Source: HGM04593 sp045578665
Lineage (GTDB): Bacteria > Bacteroidota > Bacteroidia > Bacteroidales > Bacteroidaceae
Length of the DNA: 45,858 nt
Assembly: GCA_045578665.1 (NCBI GenBank)
Contig: JAZNKR010000166.1
Coordinates: forward strand, 1 to 45,858
Reading direction: 5' to 3'
The notes beneath the pieces were generated by a model, which did not search any database, was not told the origin of the DNA, and worked only from the letters and a program-made list of their open reading frames with translations. Shown in pieces: positions 8,699-17,175 of this stretch; position 1 is the first letter of the stretch; each line of letters starts with the position of its first letter. A program made the position numbers and the translations under genes.

Positions 8699-10261
8699 TT
8701 ACTGTGCTATATACTCCTCTTCGCCGTACTCTTTCTGCAATTCAACGAGACGCTTTTTCAGTTCCGCGGTTATTGCCTCTGTACCCTCCTTGCCGTAGAT
8801 ATTGTTCATCTCAGAGGGGTCCTTTTCAAGATCGTAAAGTTCCCACGCATCAATATCGTCGTAGAAATGTATCAGTTTGTAACGCTCCGTGCGCACTCCG
8901 TAGTGCTTCTTCACGGCATGCTCGGCGGGGTATTCGAAGAAGTGATAGTAGAGGGCATCGCGTCCTTCGATGCTCTTTTCGCCTTTGAGCAGGGGCAGCA
9001 ACGACACGCCCTGAATATCTTGGGGTATGTCTACACCTGCAACATCGAGGAATGTGGCTGCATAGTCTATATTCTGTACAAGTTCGGTTGCCTCGCCTTT
9101 TGCACCGCCCGGCAAGCGCATCAGCAACGGTGTTCTGAAAGACTCTTCGTACATGAAGCGTTTGTCGAACCATCCATGTTCGCCCATATAAAAGCCTTGG
9201 TCCGAGGTGTAGACTACGAGGGTATTGTCCTCCAGTCCGCTCTCTTTGAGGTAGTCGAGCACCTTGCCCACATTGCGGTCAATGGATGTGATTACCCTGA
9301 GATAGTCTCGCATATATTGGCGGAACTTCCATTCGTCGAGTGCCTTGCCTGTGAGTCCCTGCTTCTTGAAGTCGGCAATAACAGCATCGTAGTGGGCATC
9401 CCATGCAGCCTTCTGCGCCGGGTCCATATTGCTGTATATGCGGCGCCCCATCCATTCGAGATTCTCATTGGAATGTATTTCATTTTCCTTATCGGCAAGT
9501 TTCAGGTCGTAAACGAGGTCCATATCCTTTACGATAGACATCTCTTGCGAGGCTGCCGCCAAACGGCCTTCGTAGTTGTCGTAGAAATTGTCGGGGAGAG
9601 CAAACTCCTTGTCGGCAAAGAGTTTAAAATCGCAAGTGTCGGGCATCCATGTCCTATGAGGAGCCTTATGGTGGAGCAGCAGACAGAAAGGTTTATCCTT
9701 GTCGCGTCCCTCTTCGAGCCACTGCAATGCAAGGTCTGTGGTGACGTTTGTGGCATATCCCTTGCGTTGCACTGTGTCGCCATTGTTTATAAAGGTAGGA
9801 TTGTAGTAGTCGCCCTGCCCTATAAGGATATCCCAATGATCGAACCCGGTAGGCTCTGTTACAAGATGCCATTTACCTATTACGGCAGTCTCGTATCCGC
9901 TCTTCTGCAACAGTTTCGGGAATGTCTGCTGCGAACCGTCGAAACTGCGGGTGTTGTCGGTAAATCCGTTGGTGTGGCTGTGCTTGCCTGTGAGCATGCA
10001 GGCGCGGCTGGGACCGCTGAGCGAGTTTGCCACAAAACTGTTTGCAAACTTCACTCCGTCGGCTGCAATGCGGTCTATGTTGGGAGTGCTTATATAGCGG
10101 GTGTCGTATGCACTTATTGTCTGATAGGAGTGGTCGTCGCACATGATGAAGAGGATGTTCATTCTCTTCTCCTCTACCTTTTCCTTGCAACTTACTATAG
10201 GTAATGCTGCCGCTCCTATGAGGGTATAGGATGCTATTTTTGCTAAATTTAAGGTTTTCAT
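8699..10261 (-). CDS. S1-family sulfatase lipoprotein, Ser-type
   Basis: This 520-aa lipoprotein has its lipobox cysteine at C25 (PIVSC). It carries an alkaline-phosphatase-fold sulfatase domain with metal-binding D42/D43 (MCDDH) and the formylglycine motif S-G-P-S-R at 82-86, followed by ACMLTGK. The modified residue is Ser82, so maturation depends on an anSME, encoded immediately downstream. The N-terminal sequence resembles the S1_11 subfamily (N-acetylglucosamine-6-O-sulfatases such as B. thetaiotaomicron BT4656). A role in 6-O-desulfation of GlcNAc in mucin or glycosaminoglycan is likely but inferred. It is probably periplasmic or surface-facing. It lies 12 bp after the CotH-like gene. 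Confidence 0.9.
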   Translation of the reverse strand: MKTLNLAKIASYTLIGAAALPIVSCKEKVEEKRMNILFIMCDDHSYQTISAYDTRYISTPNIDRIAADGVKFANSFVANSLSGPSRACMLTGKHSHTNGFTDNTRSFDGSQQTFPKLLQKSGYETAVIGKWHLVTEPTGFDHWDILIGQGDYYNPTFINNGDTVQRKGYATNVTTDLALQWLEEGRDKDKPFCLLLHHKAPHRTWMPDTCDFKLFADKEFALPDNFYDNYEGRLAAASQEMSIVKDMDLVYDLKLADKENEIHSNENLEWMGRRIYSNMDPAQKAAWDAHYDAVIADFKKQGLTGKALDEWKFRQYMRDYLRVITSIDRNVGKVLDYLKESGLEDNTLVVYTSDQGFYMGEHGWFDKRFMYEESFRTPLLMRLPGGAKGEATELVQNIDYAATFLDVAGVDIPQDIQGVSLLPLLKGEKSIEGRDALYYHFFEYPAEHAVKKHYGVRTERYKLIHFYDDIDAWELYDLEKDPSEMNNIYGKEGTEAITAELKKRLVELQKEYGEEEYIAQ

Positions 10262-10273
10262 CTTATTTTCTTA

Positions 10274-12793
10274 TTACATTGGTTTCAAATAGATACGCTG
10301 TCCGTTGACAATTATCATTCCTCTCGGAGCAAGGGGGTAGATGTTCTCTCCCAATCCTACACCTATTTCTCCTGCCACGGTGCCGTCTACACGATATATC
10401 TTAAGTGTCGTCTCTACGGTAGATTCGATTACCAGCGCTCCACCCTTAACTGAGACTACCATGCCGTTGTGCTCTTCGCGCTTGTCATTCCATTCGAGCC
10501 ATTTTTCCTCTTCTATGCCCAACGGCACGTCAAACACAGTAAGGTTGCTGTATATATAATCGACGCGGTTCTTAAGCCATGTCTTGAATGTTTCGAAATA
10601 TGTTGCGTATGAGTAGTTTGATAGTCCGTTCTGCATACTGTGTTCATACGACGGTTTGGCGTATGCATAGTAGTCGTCCATCCAGTTGAGAAGCTCTTCG
10701 AGACCGTTGTTCTCAACAAAGTTCTTCCACAAGAAGTAGTACTGACGCAGAATATCCTCGTGACTCATCATGGCACTGAAGAATGTGTTTCCTGTTCCGT
10801 TCATCACTCCGATTGTCTTGTATGAGTAGGTAACGAAATATCGTCCGTTCTTCTCGTAACCGAATCCCCAGTCGAAGTCCCATCCCGGGCCGAAAATGAA
10901 TCGGTCTGTACCGGTAGGTTTATAGAGGAATGTACTTTTGGGGTGATTGAGTTCGGTGTTACCGCAAAGGTCGTTCATGAACATGAACGTCGCAAAAGAG
11001 TCTATGCTGAGACGCGACGAAACATCCTTCTTGCGACGCAACAGGTCTTCAAACTCAGCCCAGTCGTTCTTTATTTGGGACAATGTTACAGGGCATCCCT
11101 CTTCTGAAAGGTCGGGATTCTTCACATTCACCGGCAGTCCGTAGAATGTAGAGTAGAACTTGTATGTCTCATCGTAATATGAGTCGAGCTCGAGCATCAC
11201 CGACCAGTCGTCCTCGTCCACACAGTTGTTGTGGATGCCTACATGCTCGGTCAGTGTGTAGCATCCATAGTAACTGCCGTTTACATATAGTTCAATGGGA
11301 ATACTGTGGGGCTGATAGGGCGCTCCTACTATTCTGCCCGCCTTGAAGATGGTAGCATTCATCATCTCGGTAACATCCTGATGGTTGGACATCAGATTCC
11401 ATCTCTTTCCCTTTTTGAGACCGCAAAGTTTTGTCTTTTCGGCAAATTTTATGGTATAAGGCTTCTTCGACCAATGCCATGAACTGTTTCCACGACCTTT
11501 AATCTGTATTGAATCCTCCACGGACTCATACATTCCGTTGCCGTTGAGCGTAAATTTCGCCTTCAACCAATAATCCTTGCTTGTGATTCGCTGACCACCG
11601 TCGATGTCTATGTCGATACGGGGAACTGCTGCGGTGTCGGCACGGAAGCTGAGATTGACCTTGTAGTTGCGTCCGATGGGGCGTGTGAAATACTGGTAAT
11701 AGTCCTGAGGTTTCTCGCCCGTCACGTTTACAGGTTCGTAGAGCTTGAGCTCGGCAAGACAGAGATAGTTCTTGTAATTGCTCTTGGCGCACTCTATGCG
11801 TATGTACTTGTACTCTTCACCAGCATCCATCACCGGAGAGAGGAATGTGGCATTCTTGCCGGTATCTGGTATACCGTCCTCCACTCCGAACGAACCGACA
11901 AGTTTCCATTTGCGGCTGTCGTTGCTTGTATAGATATTGAATGCCAAAGGCTGACGGGTATCCGTGTCGTGACGTGTCATATAGAAGAAGGCAAATTTCC
12001 TCAGGCTTTCATCGAGCTCAACCTCTATCTGGCAACATGAGTCGAGGGGCAAAACTTCGTATGTATCCCTGTCGGCTGAGCTTGTGCAGTGATAGAATGT
12101 TCCGGGATCGTTGTCGATTGCGCGCTCCAAAGAGTTGCTTGTTATCGTGGGAGCATTGGTGTAGAGCATATCAATTCTCAAAGGTATCTCCTTGAGAGAA
12201 TCCCTGTCGTCGACAGCCTTCACATAGACCCTGTCGATGATGCTTCCCGGAGTGCCGTCAGTTACTGTATATATGACCTCCTTGTCGAAACGGACACGCG
12301 ATGTACGTGTCTGCTGCTTGACGGTATCCACGAACACCGATGCCTCGCGGTCGGTCTCGAATGACGGACGAAGATCCTTTCCGAGCATATTGCCCATGTC
12401 GCCGTAAATCCTGTCGCCGCTTATCACACAATAGACATCGTTGTCGAGGTCTCTGTTGTATTTGTTGTTTATCTTGAACGAGGTAAATTTGGGCGCCTCG
12501 TACATCACACGCGACACAGAATCGACATCGCGTTTACTGAAGCTGATGGCACTGTCGTTCAAAAGATAGAAATAGTATCTGGCTGTAGTCTGCCTGAAAT
12601 TCTTCACCAGAGAATCGGGAAAGGCTATGACTCCCTCGCCGTTGTTGCGGTAGACATAGTATACCGAGTCACTACTCACTGTCTGCGCCGCAGACTTTGT
12701 TATTCCAAACAGTATTGCCGCAAAGAACAGCACAGCAAAGATAGCTGTTGTTCCGGAAGCAATATTTCGCAAAGATTGAATATATCGTTTCAT
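10274..12793 (-). CDS. Exported CotH-like protein with F5/8C carbohydrate-binding-like domain
   Basis: This 839-aa exported protein has an N-terminal signal anchor (about 10-36). Residues 210-355 look like an F5/8 type C (discoidin) domain. Residues 405-720 are CotH-like: the IKGRGNSSW motif at 431-439, a KPYTIKF strand, an NGSYYGCYTLTEHV segment, and GPGWDFDWGFG with the metal-binding-type Asp pair. Known CotH proteins are atypical protein kinases in spores. Members in Bacteroidetes are surface proteins of unknown target and are often found in glycan loci. The last about 60 residues (IYRVDGTVAGE...GMIIVNGQRIYLK) resemble a short T9SS-type or surface-sorting tail. It is the first gene of the apparent operon that also encodes the sulfatase and anSME. 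Confidence 0.8.
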   Translation of the reverse strand: MKRYIQSLRNIASGTTAIFAVLFFAAILFGITKSAAQTVSSDSVYYVYRNNGEGVIAFPDSLVKNFRQTTARYYFYLLNDSAISFSKRDVDSVSRVMYEAPKFTSFKINNKYNRDLDNDVYCVISGDRIYGDMGNMLGKDLRPSFETDREASVFVDTVKQQTRTSRVRFDKEVIYTVTDGTPGSIIDRVYVKAVDDRDSLKEIPLRIDMLYTNAPTITSNSLERAIDNDPGTFYHCTSSADRDTYEVLPLDSCCQIEVELDESLRKFAFFYMTRHDTDTRQPLAFNIYTSNDSRKWKLVGSFGVEDGIPDTGKNATFLSPVMDAGEEYKYIRIECAKSNYKNYLCLAELKLYEPVNVTGEKPQDYYQYFTRPIGRNYKVNLSFRADTAAVPRIDIDIDGGQRITSKDYWLKAKFTLNGNGMYESVEDSIQIKGRGNSSWHWSKKPYTIKFAEKTKLCGLKKGKRWNLMSNHQDVTEMMNATIFKAGRIVGAPYQPHSIPIELYVNGSYYGCYTLTEHVGIHNNCVDEDDWSVMLELDSYYDETYKFYSTFYGLPVNVKNPDLSEEGCPVTLSQIKNDWAEFEDLLRRKKDVSSRLSIDSFATFMFMNDLCGNTELNHPKSTFLYKPTGTDRFIFGPGWDFDWGFGYEKNGRYFVTYSYKTIGVMNGTGNTFFSAMMSHEDILRQYYFLWKNFVENNGLEELLNWMDDYYAYAKPSYEHSMQNGLSNYSYATYFETFKTWLKNRVDYIYSNLTVFDVPLGIEEEKWLEWNDKREEHNGMVVSVKGGALVIESTVETTLKIYRVDGTVAGEIGVGLGENIYPLAPRGMIIVNGQRIYLKPM

Positions 12794-12870
12794 GGTTCAA
12801 GGTTTTACAAATTGACAAAGCCCTATGCACACCGCAAAAACGCAGTAAATGCATTATAAACATTATTATT

Positions 12871-12899
12871 GCAAAAATAATAATTAAACCTTAAACAAA
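12871..12899 (-). promoter_or_regulatory. Candidate promoter for the CotH-sulfatase operon
   Basis: The minus strand carries TATTTTTG (12872-12879), an exact TAnnTTTG -7 box. TTTG at 12896-12899 lies 16 nt upstream, shorter than the usual 19-21 nt, so only the -7 element is convincing. The 12794-12993 gap holds no gene. Confidence 0.35.
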
Positions 12900-12993
12900 A
12901 AACATGATAGGCTTAATTTATGTTATATACGCACAAAAAAGAAAAAAAAATCAATACCATGATGAACAAAACCGCCACTTCGATTGTTATATA

Positions 12994-13027
12994 CAAAAAA
13001 GCAGGACGGTCGGTGAATCGTCCTGCT
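12994..13027 (-). terminator. Intrinsic terminator after the ROK kinase gene
   Basis: A 9-bp stem (13000-13008 with 13019-13027) is followed, on the minus strand, by a run of six or more T. It begins 23 bp after the ROK kinase stop codon. Confidence 0.8.
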
Positions 13028-13050
13028 ATTAGAGAATCTACATAATTCTG

Positions 13051-14007
13051 TTATTTCCAACCCAAAGCCGAAGCTCCGAGCACTGCTGCATCCGCGCCTG
13101 AAAGACTCGACTGAAGAATATCCACCTTGTTCTTCCAGAAAGATACCACCTTCTCGTTCATACGTGTGCGGATGGGCGACAACAGAAGTTCACCGGCATT
13201 TGCAAGACCGCCGAAGAGGATAATCGCCTGAGGCACAGAGAATGCGATAAAGTCGCAGAATGCCTCGCCGAGGATAGCACCTGTAAACTCAAACAGTTCT
13301 TTTGCAAAAGCATCGCCCTCAACAGCTGCATCGTAAATCATTTTCGAAGTAAGTTCCTCGGGAGCGATATTGCGCAGAACAGTCACATCGTCACGGGTCT
13401 CGAGCCACATTTTGGCTGTTCTCACGAAACCTGTTGCCGAAGCGTATGTCTCAAGACAGTCTATACGACCGCAACCACACTGACGACCCTCGCGAGCATA
13501 TGCCGTAACATGACCGAGTTCACCGGCAAGACCATCGTGTCCGTAGATGAGGTTTCCACCCGAAACAATACCACTGCCAACGCCCGTACCAAGAGTAATG
13601 ACAATGAAGTCGCGCATACCTTTGGCTGCGCCGTACTTCATTTCGCCGATAGCAGCCGCATTGGCATCATTGGTTACCCTTGCAGGGAGTCCGCTCTTTT
13701 CGGTAAGCACGCGACCCAATGGCACACGGCCCTTCCAGGGAAGATTTGCAGCATTCTCTATATCTCCTGTATAATAATTTCCCATAGGAGCACCCACACC
13801 GATACCTTCGATATCTGCCATTGCCACTGAATTTTCAGCCGCAAGTTTATTGATTACAGCAACAACCGCATCGGCATAGTCATTGAGCTCTGCATATTTC
13901 TGGGTTTTCACCGAATCGTCCTTGGCAAGGATATTGCCGTCAACGTCAACAAGACCGATAACGGTGTTCGTACCACCGAGGTCTATTCCAATTACATAAT
14001 TAGCCAT
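13051..14007 (-). CDS. ROK-family sugar kinase (glucokinase/N-acetylhexosamine kinase type)
   Basis: This 318-aa cytosolic kinase phosphorylates a hexose at C6 with ATP. The ATP phosphate loop DLGGTNT is at 9-15 and the catalytic Asp is D114 in TNDANAA. The ELGHV motif with H166 and the zinc motif C-G-C-G-R-I-D-C (177-184) followed by LE(T) are the ROK hallmarks. I chose ATG at 14007 (MANYVIGID) because it matches the usual start just before the P-loop; an ATG at 14031 would add eight residues. It is divergent from the GH109/NahK operon. Glucokinase is the conservative name, but GlcNAc, GalNAc or ManNAc are possible substrates given that neighbourhood. Confidence 0.9.
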   Translation of the reverse strand: MANYVIGIDLGGTNTVIGLVDVDGNILAKDDSVKTQKYAELNDYADAVVAVINKLAAENSVAMADIEGIGVGAPMGNYYTGDIENAANLPWKGRVPLGRVLTEKSGLPARVTNDANAAAIGEMKYGAAKGMRDFIVITLGTGVGSGIVSGGNLIYGHDGLAGELGHVTAYAREGRQCGCGRIDCLETYASATGFVRTAKMWLETRDDVTVLRNIAPEELTSKMIYDAAVEGDAFAKELFEFTGAILGEAFCDFIAFSVPQAIILFGGLANAGELLLSPIRTRMNEKVVSFWKNKVDILQSSLSGADAAVLGASALGWK

Positions 14008-14125
14008 ATTTTGAAATTTTAAATTAGTCATTCGTCAAATGTAAGCAGAAATTCTCAATATAGCATCATATATCCATAAAATTCACCACGAAAATCATAA
14101 AATTTATACAAAAAATCAAAAATAA

Positions 14126-14156
14126 TTTCACACATGTAATAATTTTACTATATTTG
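14126..14156 (+). promoter_or_regulatory. Promoter of the GH109-nahK operon
   Basis: TATATTTG at 14149-14156 is an exact -7 consensus. TTTC at 14126-14129 sits 19 nt upstream and differs by one base from the -33 TTTG. The inferred transcript would begin near 14163, giving a leader of about 70 nt. Confidence 0.6.
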
Positions 14157-14234
14157 CCTAAATAATGGGAATTTACATAAAAAAAAACACATACGAACCT
14201 AACAATATTAATTAATAACCCAAAAGAATAAAAC

Positions 14235-15710
14235 ATGAAAAGAACAAAAACAATTTTAGGTGCATTGCTCTTTGCAGTGTCTCTGATGGTTACAGGTTGC
14301 GGTTGTCCTCAGGATAGCGCAAACCAGGAGAACAAGTTCAAAGCAAGTGTCGACTACAAGATTGTCGACGGTGTTATCGTTCTTGACGAGCCCCAGCGTG
14401 CTCCCGGTCAGAAGAGCATGCTCGAATTCCGTGCAAAACCTCTTGAGACTGTACGTGTAGGTTTCGTAGGTCTTGGAATGCGCGGTCCCGGTGCAGTTCA
14501 GCGCTTCACCAACATCGAAGGTGTAGCCATCAACGGTCTTTGCGACAAATATGCCGAAAGAGCAGAGCGTTGCCAGGGTTACCTCGAGAAAGCAGGTATG
14601 CCCAAAGCTAAAGTATACAGCGGCGACGAAGGTTACAAACAGCTTTGCGAGAGCAAGGACATCGACCTCGTTTACATCGCTACATCATGGCAGATGCACG
14701 TACCCGTTGCTCTCTACGCTATGGAGCAGGGCAAGCACGTAGCCATTGAGGTCCCCAGTGCAAACACAGTTGAGGAGTGCTGGCAGCTTGTTGATGCAGC
14801 TGAGCGCAACCAGGTTCACTGTATGATTCTCGAGAACTGCTGCTACGACCACTATGAGCTCACAACACTCAACATGGCACAGCAGGGCGTATTCGGTGAG
14901 ATCATCCACGCCGAGGGTGCATACATCCACAATCTCGAGCCCTTCTGGAAGGCATACGCAGACAACTGGCGTCTCGAGTACAACCAGGCAAACAACGGCG
15001 ACGTATATGCTACACACGGCATCGGTCCCAACTGCCAGGCTATGAACATCCACCGCGGTGACAAGCTCGACTACCTGGTAGCAATGTCAACAAAGTCAGT
15101 TAACGGTACAAAGCTCACAAAGGAGATTATGAAGGCCGACACATGTATGCACGGTGACCAGATCAACACCCTCATCCGCACAGCTAAGGGTTACACCATC
15201 GACATGCAGCACAACGTAATGACTCCCCGCCCCTACAGCCGTATGTATCAGTTGGTAGGTACAGAGGGTTTTGCCAACAAATACCCCATGCAGGGCTACA
15301 CATTCAAGCTCGACCAGCTCAAGAGCATCGCAACAGAGGAGACAGGCACACCCAACATCGAGGCACTCGACCACCACAGCTTCGCTCCTGCAAACGTAGT
15401 TGCTGAGATGACAGAGAAGTACAAACACCCCGTACAGAAACAGCTTGTAAACGGCATGCCCTTGCAGCAGTACTCACTCTCAGTGGGCGGTCACGGAGGT
15501 ATGGACTTCATCATGGACTACCGTCTTGTTTACTGCTTGCGCAACGGTCTTCCCCTCGACATGGACGTTTACGATACAGCAGAATGGAGCAGCATGGGCG
15601 AGCTCACAAGAATCTCTATCGAGAACGGCAGCAAACCTGTTAAGGTGCCCGACTTCACACGCGGCGACTGGAACAAGGTTAAAGAGTTGAAATTCTACTT
15701 TGCAGACTAA
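14235..15710 (+). CDS. GH109-like Gfo/Idh/MocA lipoprotein (alpha-N-acetylgalactosaminidase family)
   Basis: This 491-aa protein has a signal peptide and lipobox cysteine (VTGC, C22). The NAD-binding Rossmann loop GFVGLGMRG begins near residue 76. The GH109-type motif YATHGIGP lies in the middle of the protein, where family members carry catalytic Tyr and His residues. GH109 enzymes remove terminal alpha-GalNAc using bound NAD by a redox-assisted mechanism. Not every GH109 homologue has that activity, so substrate is inferred. Reading the gene I found no ATA isoleucine codon and a strong preference for ATC, TAC, AAC and CTC, unlike the flanking minus-strand genes. This suggests high expression. 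It is followed after 60 bp, across a hairpin, by the NahK-like gene. Confidence 0.85.
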   Translation: MKRTKTILGALLFAVSLMVTGCGCPQDSANQENKFKASVDYKIVDGVIVLDEPQRAPGQKSMLEFRAKPLETVRVGFVGLGMRGPGAVQRFTNIEGVAINGLCDKYAERAERCQGYLEKAGMPKAKVYSGDEGYKQLCESKDIDLVYIATSWQMHVPVALYAMEQGKHVAIEVPSANTVEECWQLVDAAERNQVHCMILENCCYDHYELTTLNMAQQGVFGEIIHAEGAYIHNLEPFWKAYADNWRLEYNQANNGDVYATHGIGPNCQAMNIHRGDKLDYLVAMSTKSVNGTKLTKEIMKADTCMHGDQINTLIRTAKGYTIDMQHNVMTPRPYSRMYQLVGTEGFANKYPMQGYTFKLDQLKSIATEETGTPNIEALDHHSFAPANVVAEMTEKYKHPVQKQLVNGMPLQQYSLSVGGHGGMDFIMDYRLVYCLRNGLPLDMDVYDTAEWSSMGELTRISIENGSKPVKVPDFTRGDWNKVKELKFYFAD

Positions 15711-15721
15711 CAACAAACCAA

Positions 15722-15753
15722 GTGTACGACTCTTTCGATAAAGAGTCGTACAC
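15722..15753 (+). promoter_or_regulatory. Perfect 14-bp hairpin between GH109 and nahK-like genes
   Basis: Arms 15722-15735 and 15740-15753 are perfectly complementary with a 4-nt CGAT loop. It starts 11 bp after the GH109 stop and ends 17 bp before the next ATG. No T-run follows, so partial termination, mRNA stabilisation of the upstream gene or processing are all possible. Confidence 0.6.
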
Positions 15754-15770
15754 ATTATATATTATATACT

Positions 15771-16865
15771 ATGGCAGAAACAAACATGTTGGCTATCGCC
15801 GAGAAATTCGCCCTCGATGGAACAATTGCCGAAATCAAGGCATTGGGCGACGGTTTCATAAACGACACATTCATTGTAAAGACTGAGGGCAACACCCCCA
15901 ACTACATCCTTCAGCGCAAGAACCATCAGATATTCCCCGATGTTCCTGCAATGATGGACAACATACAGCGTGTAACATCGCACATCAAGGCCAAAGTGGC
16001 AGCAGCCGGCGGCGACCCCATGCGCGAAGTGCTCACAGTTGTACCCGCCAAAGACGGCAAGCTTTACTATCAGGATGGCGAGAACTATTGGGCAGTATGC
16101 ACATTCATCGAAGGTTCTATTACCCACAACGTAGCCGACACACCCCGCCTCGCATTCATGGGAGGTAAAGGTATCGGTAAATTCCAGGCACAGCTCGCCG
16201 ACTTCACCGAACCCCTTGCCGAGGTAATCAAAGGCTTCCACAACATCCGTTGGCGTTTCCAGCAGTGGGACGAGGCTCTCGCTGCCGACAAGGCTGGCCG
16301 CAAGGCTGAGCTCGCAACAGAGATAGAGTGGATAGAGTCACGCCGCGAAAAGATGCTCGACTTCTGGGCAATGGTAGAGGACGGTCGTCTTCCCATGCGT
16401 GTTACACACAACGACACAAAGTTGAGCAACATCCTCTTCGACCAGAACGACGAAGTTCTCTGCGTAATCGACCTCGACACAGTAATGAGCAGCACATCGC
16501 TCAATGACTTCGGCGATGCCATACGTTCATACACCAACACCGGTGCAGAGGACGACGAAGACCTCAGCCGCGTATCAATGAACATCGACACATTCAAGCA
16601 CTACACAGCAGGTTATCTGTCGGAGCGTTGCGCATCGATGACAGAGACCGAAAAAGAGTGGTTGGCATTCTCAGCGCTCTACATTACATACGAGCAGGTG
16701 CTACGCTTCCTCATGGACTACATCGACGGCGACACATACTACAAGACACGTTACCCCAAACACAACCTTGTACGTACAGCCGCTCAGTACAAGTTGCTTA
16801 CAAGCATGGAGGAACAGTACCCCGAAATGCAGAAGATCGTAAAAGAGCTTGTTGAACAGAACTAA
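15771..16865 (+). CDS. nahK: N-acetylhexosamine 1-kinase-like phosphotransferase
   Basis: This 364-aa cytosolic member of the aminoglycoside phosphotransferase fold has catalytic loop HND at 213-215 with N220, and a metal-binding DLD at 234-236 in VIDLDTVMSS. The neighbouring LNDFGDAIR segment is the pattern seen in NahK enzymes, which phosphorylate GlcNAc or GalNAc at C1. Its position directly after a GH109-like gene suggests capture of released GalNAc as GalNAc-1-phosphate. The symbol is by family resemblance; activity on GalNAc versus GlcNAc cannot be told. Homologues in Bacteroides are often misannotated as mucin desulfatase. Confidence 0.82.
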   Translation: MAETNMLAIAEKFALDGTIAEIKALGDGFINDTFIVKTEGNTPNYILQRKNHQIFPDVPAMMDNIQRVTSHIKAKVAAAGGDPMREVLTVVPAKDGKLYYQDGENYWAVCTFIEGSITHNVADTPRLAFMGGKGIGKFQAQLADFTEPLAEVIKGFHNIRWRFQQWDEALAADKAGRKAELATEIEWIESRREKMLDFWAMVEDGRLPMRVTHNDTKLSNILFDQNDEVLCVIDLDTVMSSTSLNDFGDAIRSYTNTGAEDDEDLSRVSMNIDTFKHYTAGYLSERCASMTETEKEWLAFSALYITYEQVLRFLMDYIDGDTYYKTRYPKHNLVRTAAQYKLLTSMEEQYPEMQKIVKELVEQN

Positions 16866-16880
16866 TTCCAAGTTCATATA

Positions 16881-16920
16881 TATAAATAAGGAGACTTCCG
16901 CGGAAGTCTCCTTATTTATA
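16881..16920. terminator. Perfect 40-bp palindrome downstream of nahK-like gene
   Basis: The two 20-bp halves (16881-16900 and 16901-16920) are exact reverse complements, with an A/T-rich base. It lies 15 bp after the stop codon and can serve as a terminator in either direction. The left end of a mobile-element-like sequence begins immediately after. Confidence 0.75.
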
Positions 16921-17146
16921 TTATTAGTGTCCGGTTAAAATTTATTGCTGTCCGGTAAATTCAAAAACAAGGTAAACAATTCTCCCTCTTGGATAAGAGG
17001 GACATTGCGTAATAAGCAATGTCCTCTTATCCAAGAGGAGGAGTTTAAACCATTGCACTCAAATTTGTATCAAAAAAGGAATAGAGGCTTATACAAACTT
17101 AAATATCGAATTTTAAAAGAATTAAATACGTTTACCGGACAGTAAT
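16921..17146. mobile_element. Non-coding element with IS-like ends, copy A
   Basis: This 226-bp element fills the gap between the nahK-like and cca genes. Its left end reads TTATTAGTGTCCGGTTAAAA and its right end is TTTACCGGACAGTAAT (17131-17146). The right end has an inverted partner inside the left part at 16944-16959 (15 of 16 bases). Both outer ends recur at 19794-20175 in opposite orientation around unrelated sequence. No transposase is encoded. It looks like a non-autonomous element moved by a transposase elsewhere; the parent family is not identified. Confidence 0.6.
16985..17038. repeat. Long hairpin inside element A
   Basis: Arm 16985-17008 pairs with 17016-17038 with a single bulged base and a 7-nt loop. 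The stem of about 23 bp is the only strong structure in the element interior and could act as a bidirectional terminator or as a folded DNA or RNA feature. Confidence 0.7.
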
Positions 17147-17175
17147 ATATTTATATATGAACTTCAATCCACTAA

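Noticed and set aside
8159..10204. A 681-codon open frame on the plus strand
   Set aside because: It lies entirely antisense to the anSME and sulfatase genes, has no coherent domain or signal, and its cysteine/histidine-rich translation is typical of a reverse-frame shadow.
12794..13050. Possible small RNA or gene in the gap between CotH-like and ROK genes
   Set aside because: Only A/T-rich sequence, a candidate promoter and the ROK terminator are visible; no supported RNA structure beyond that.
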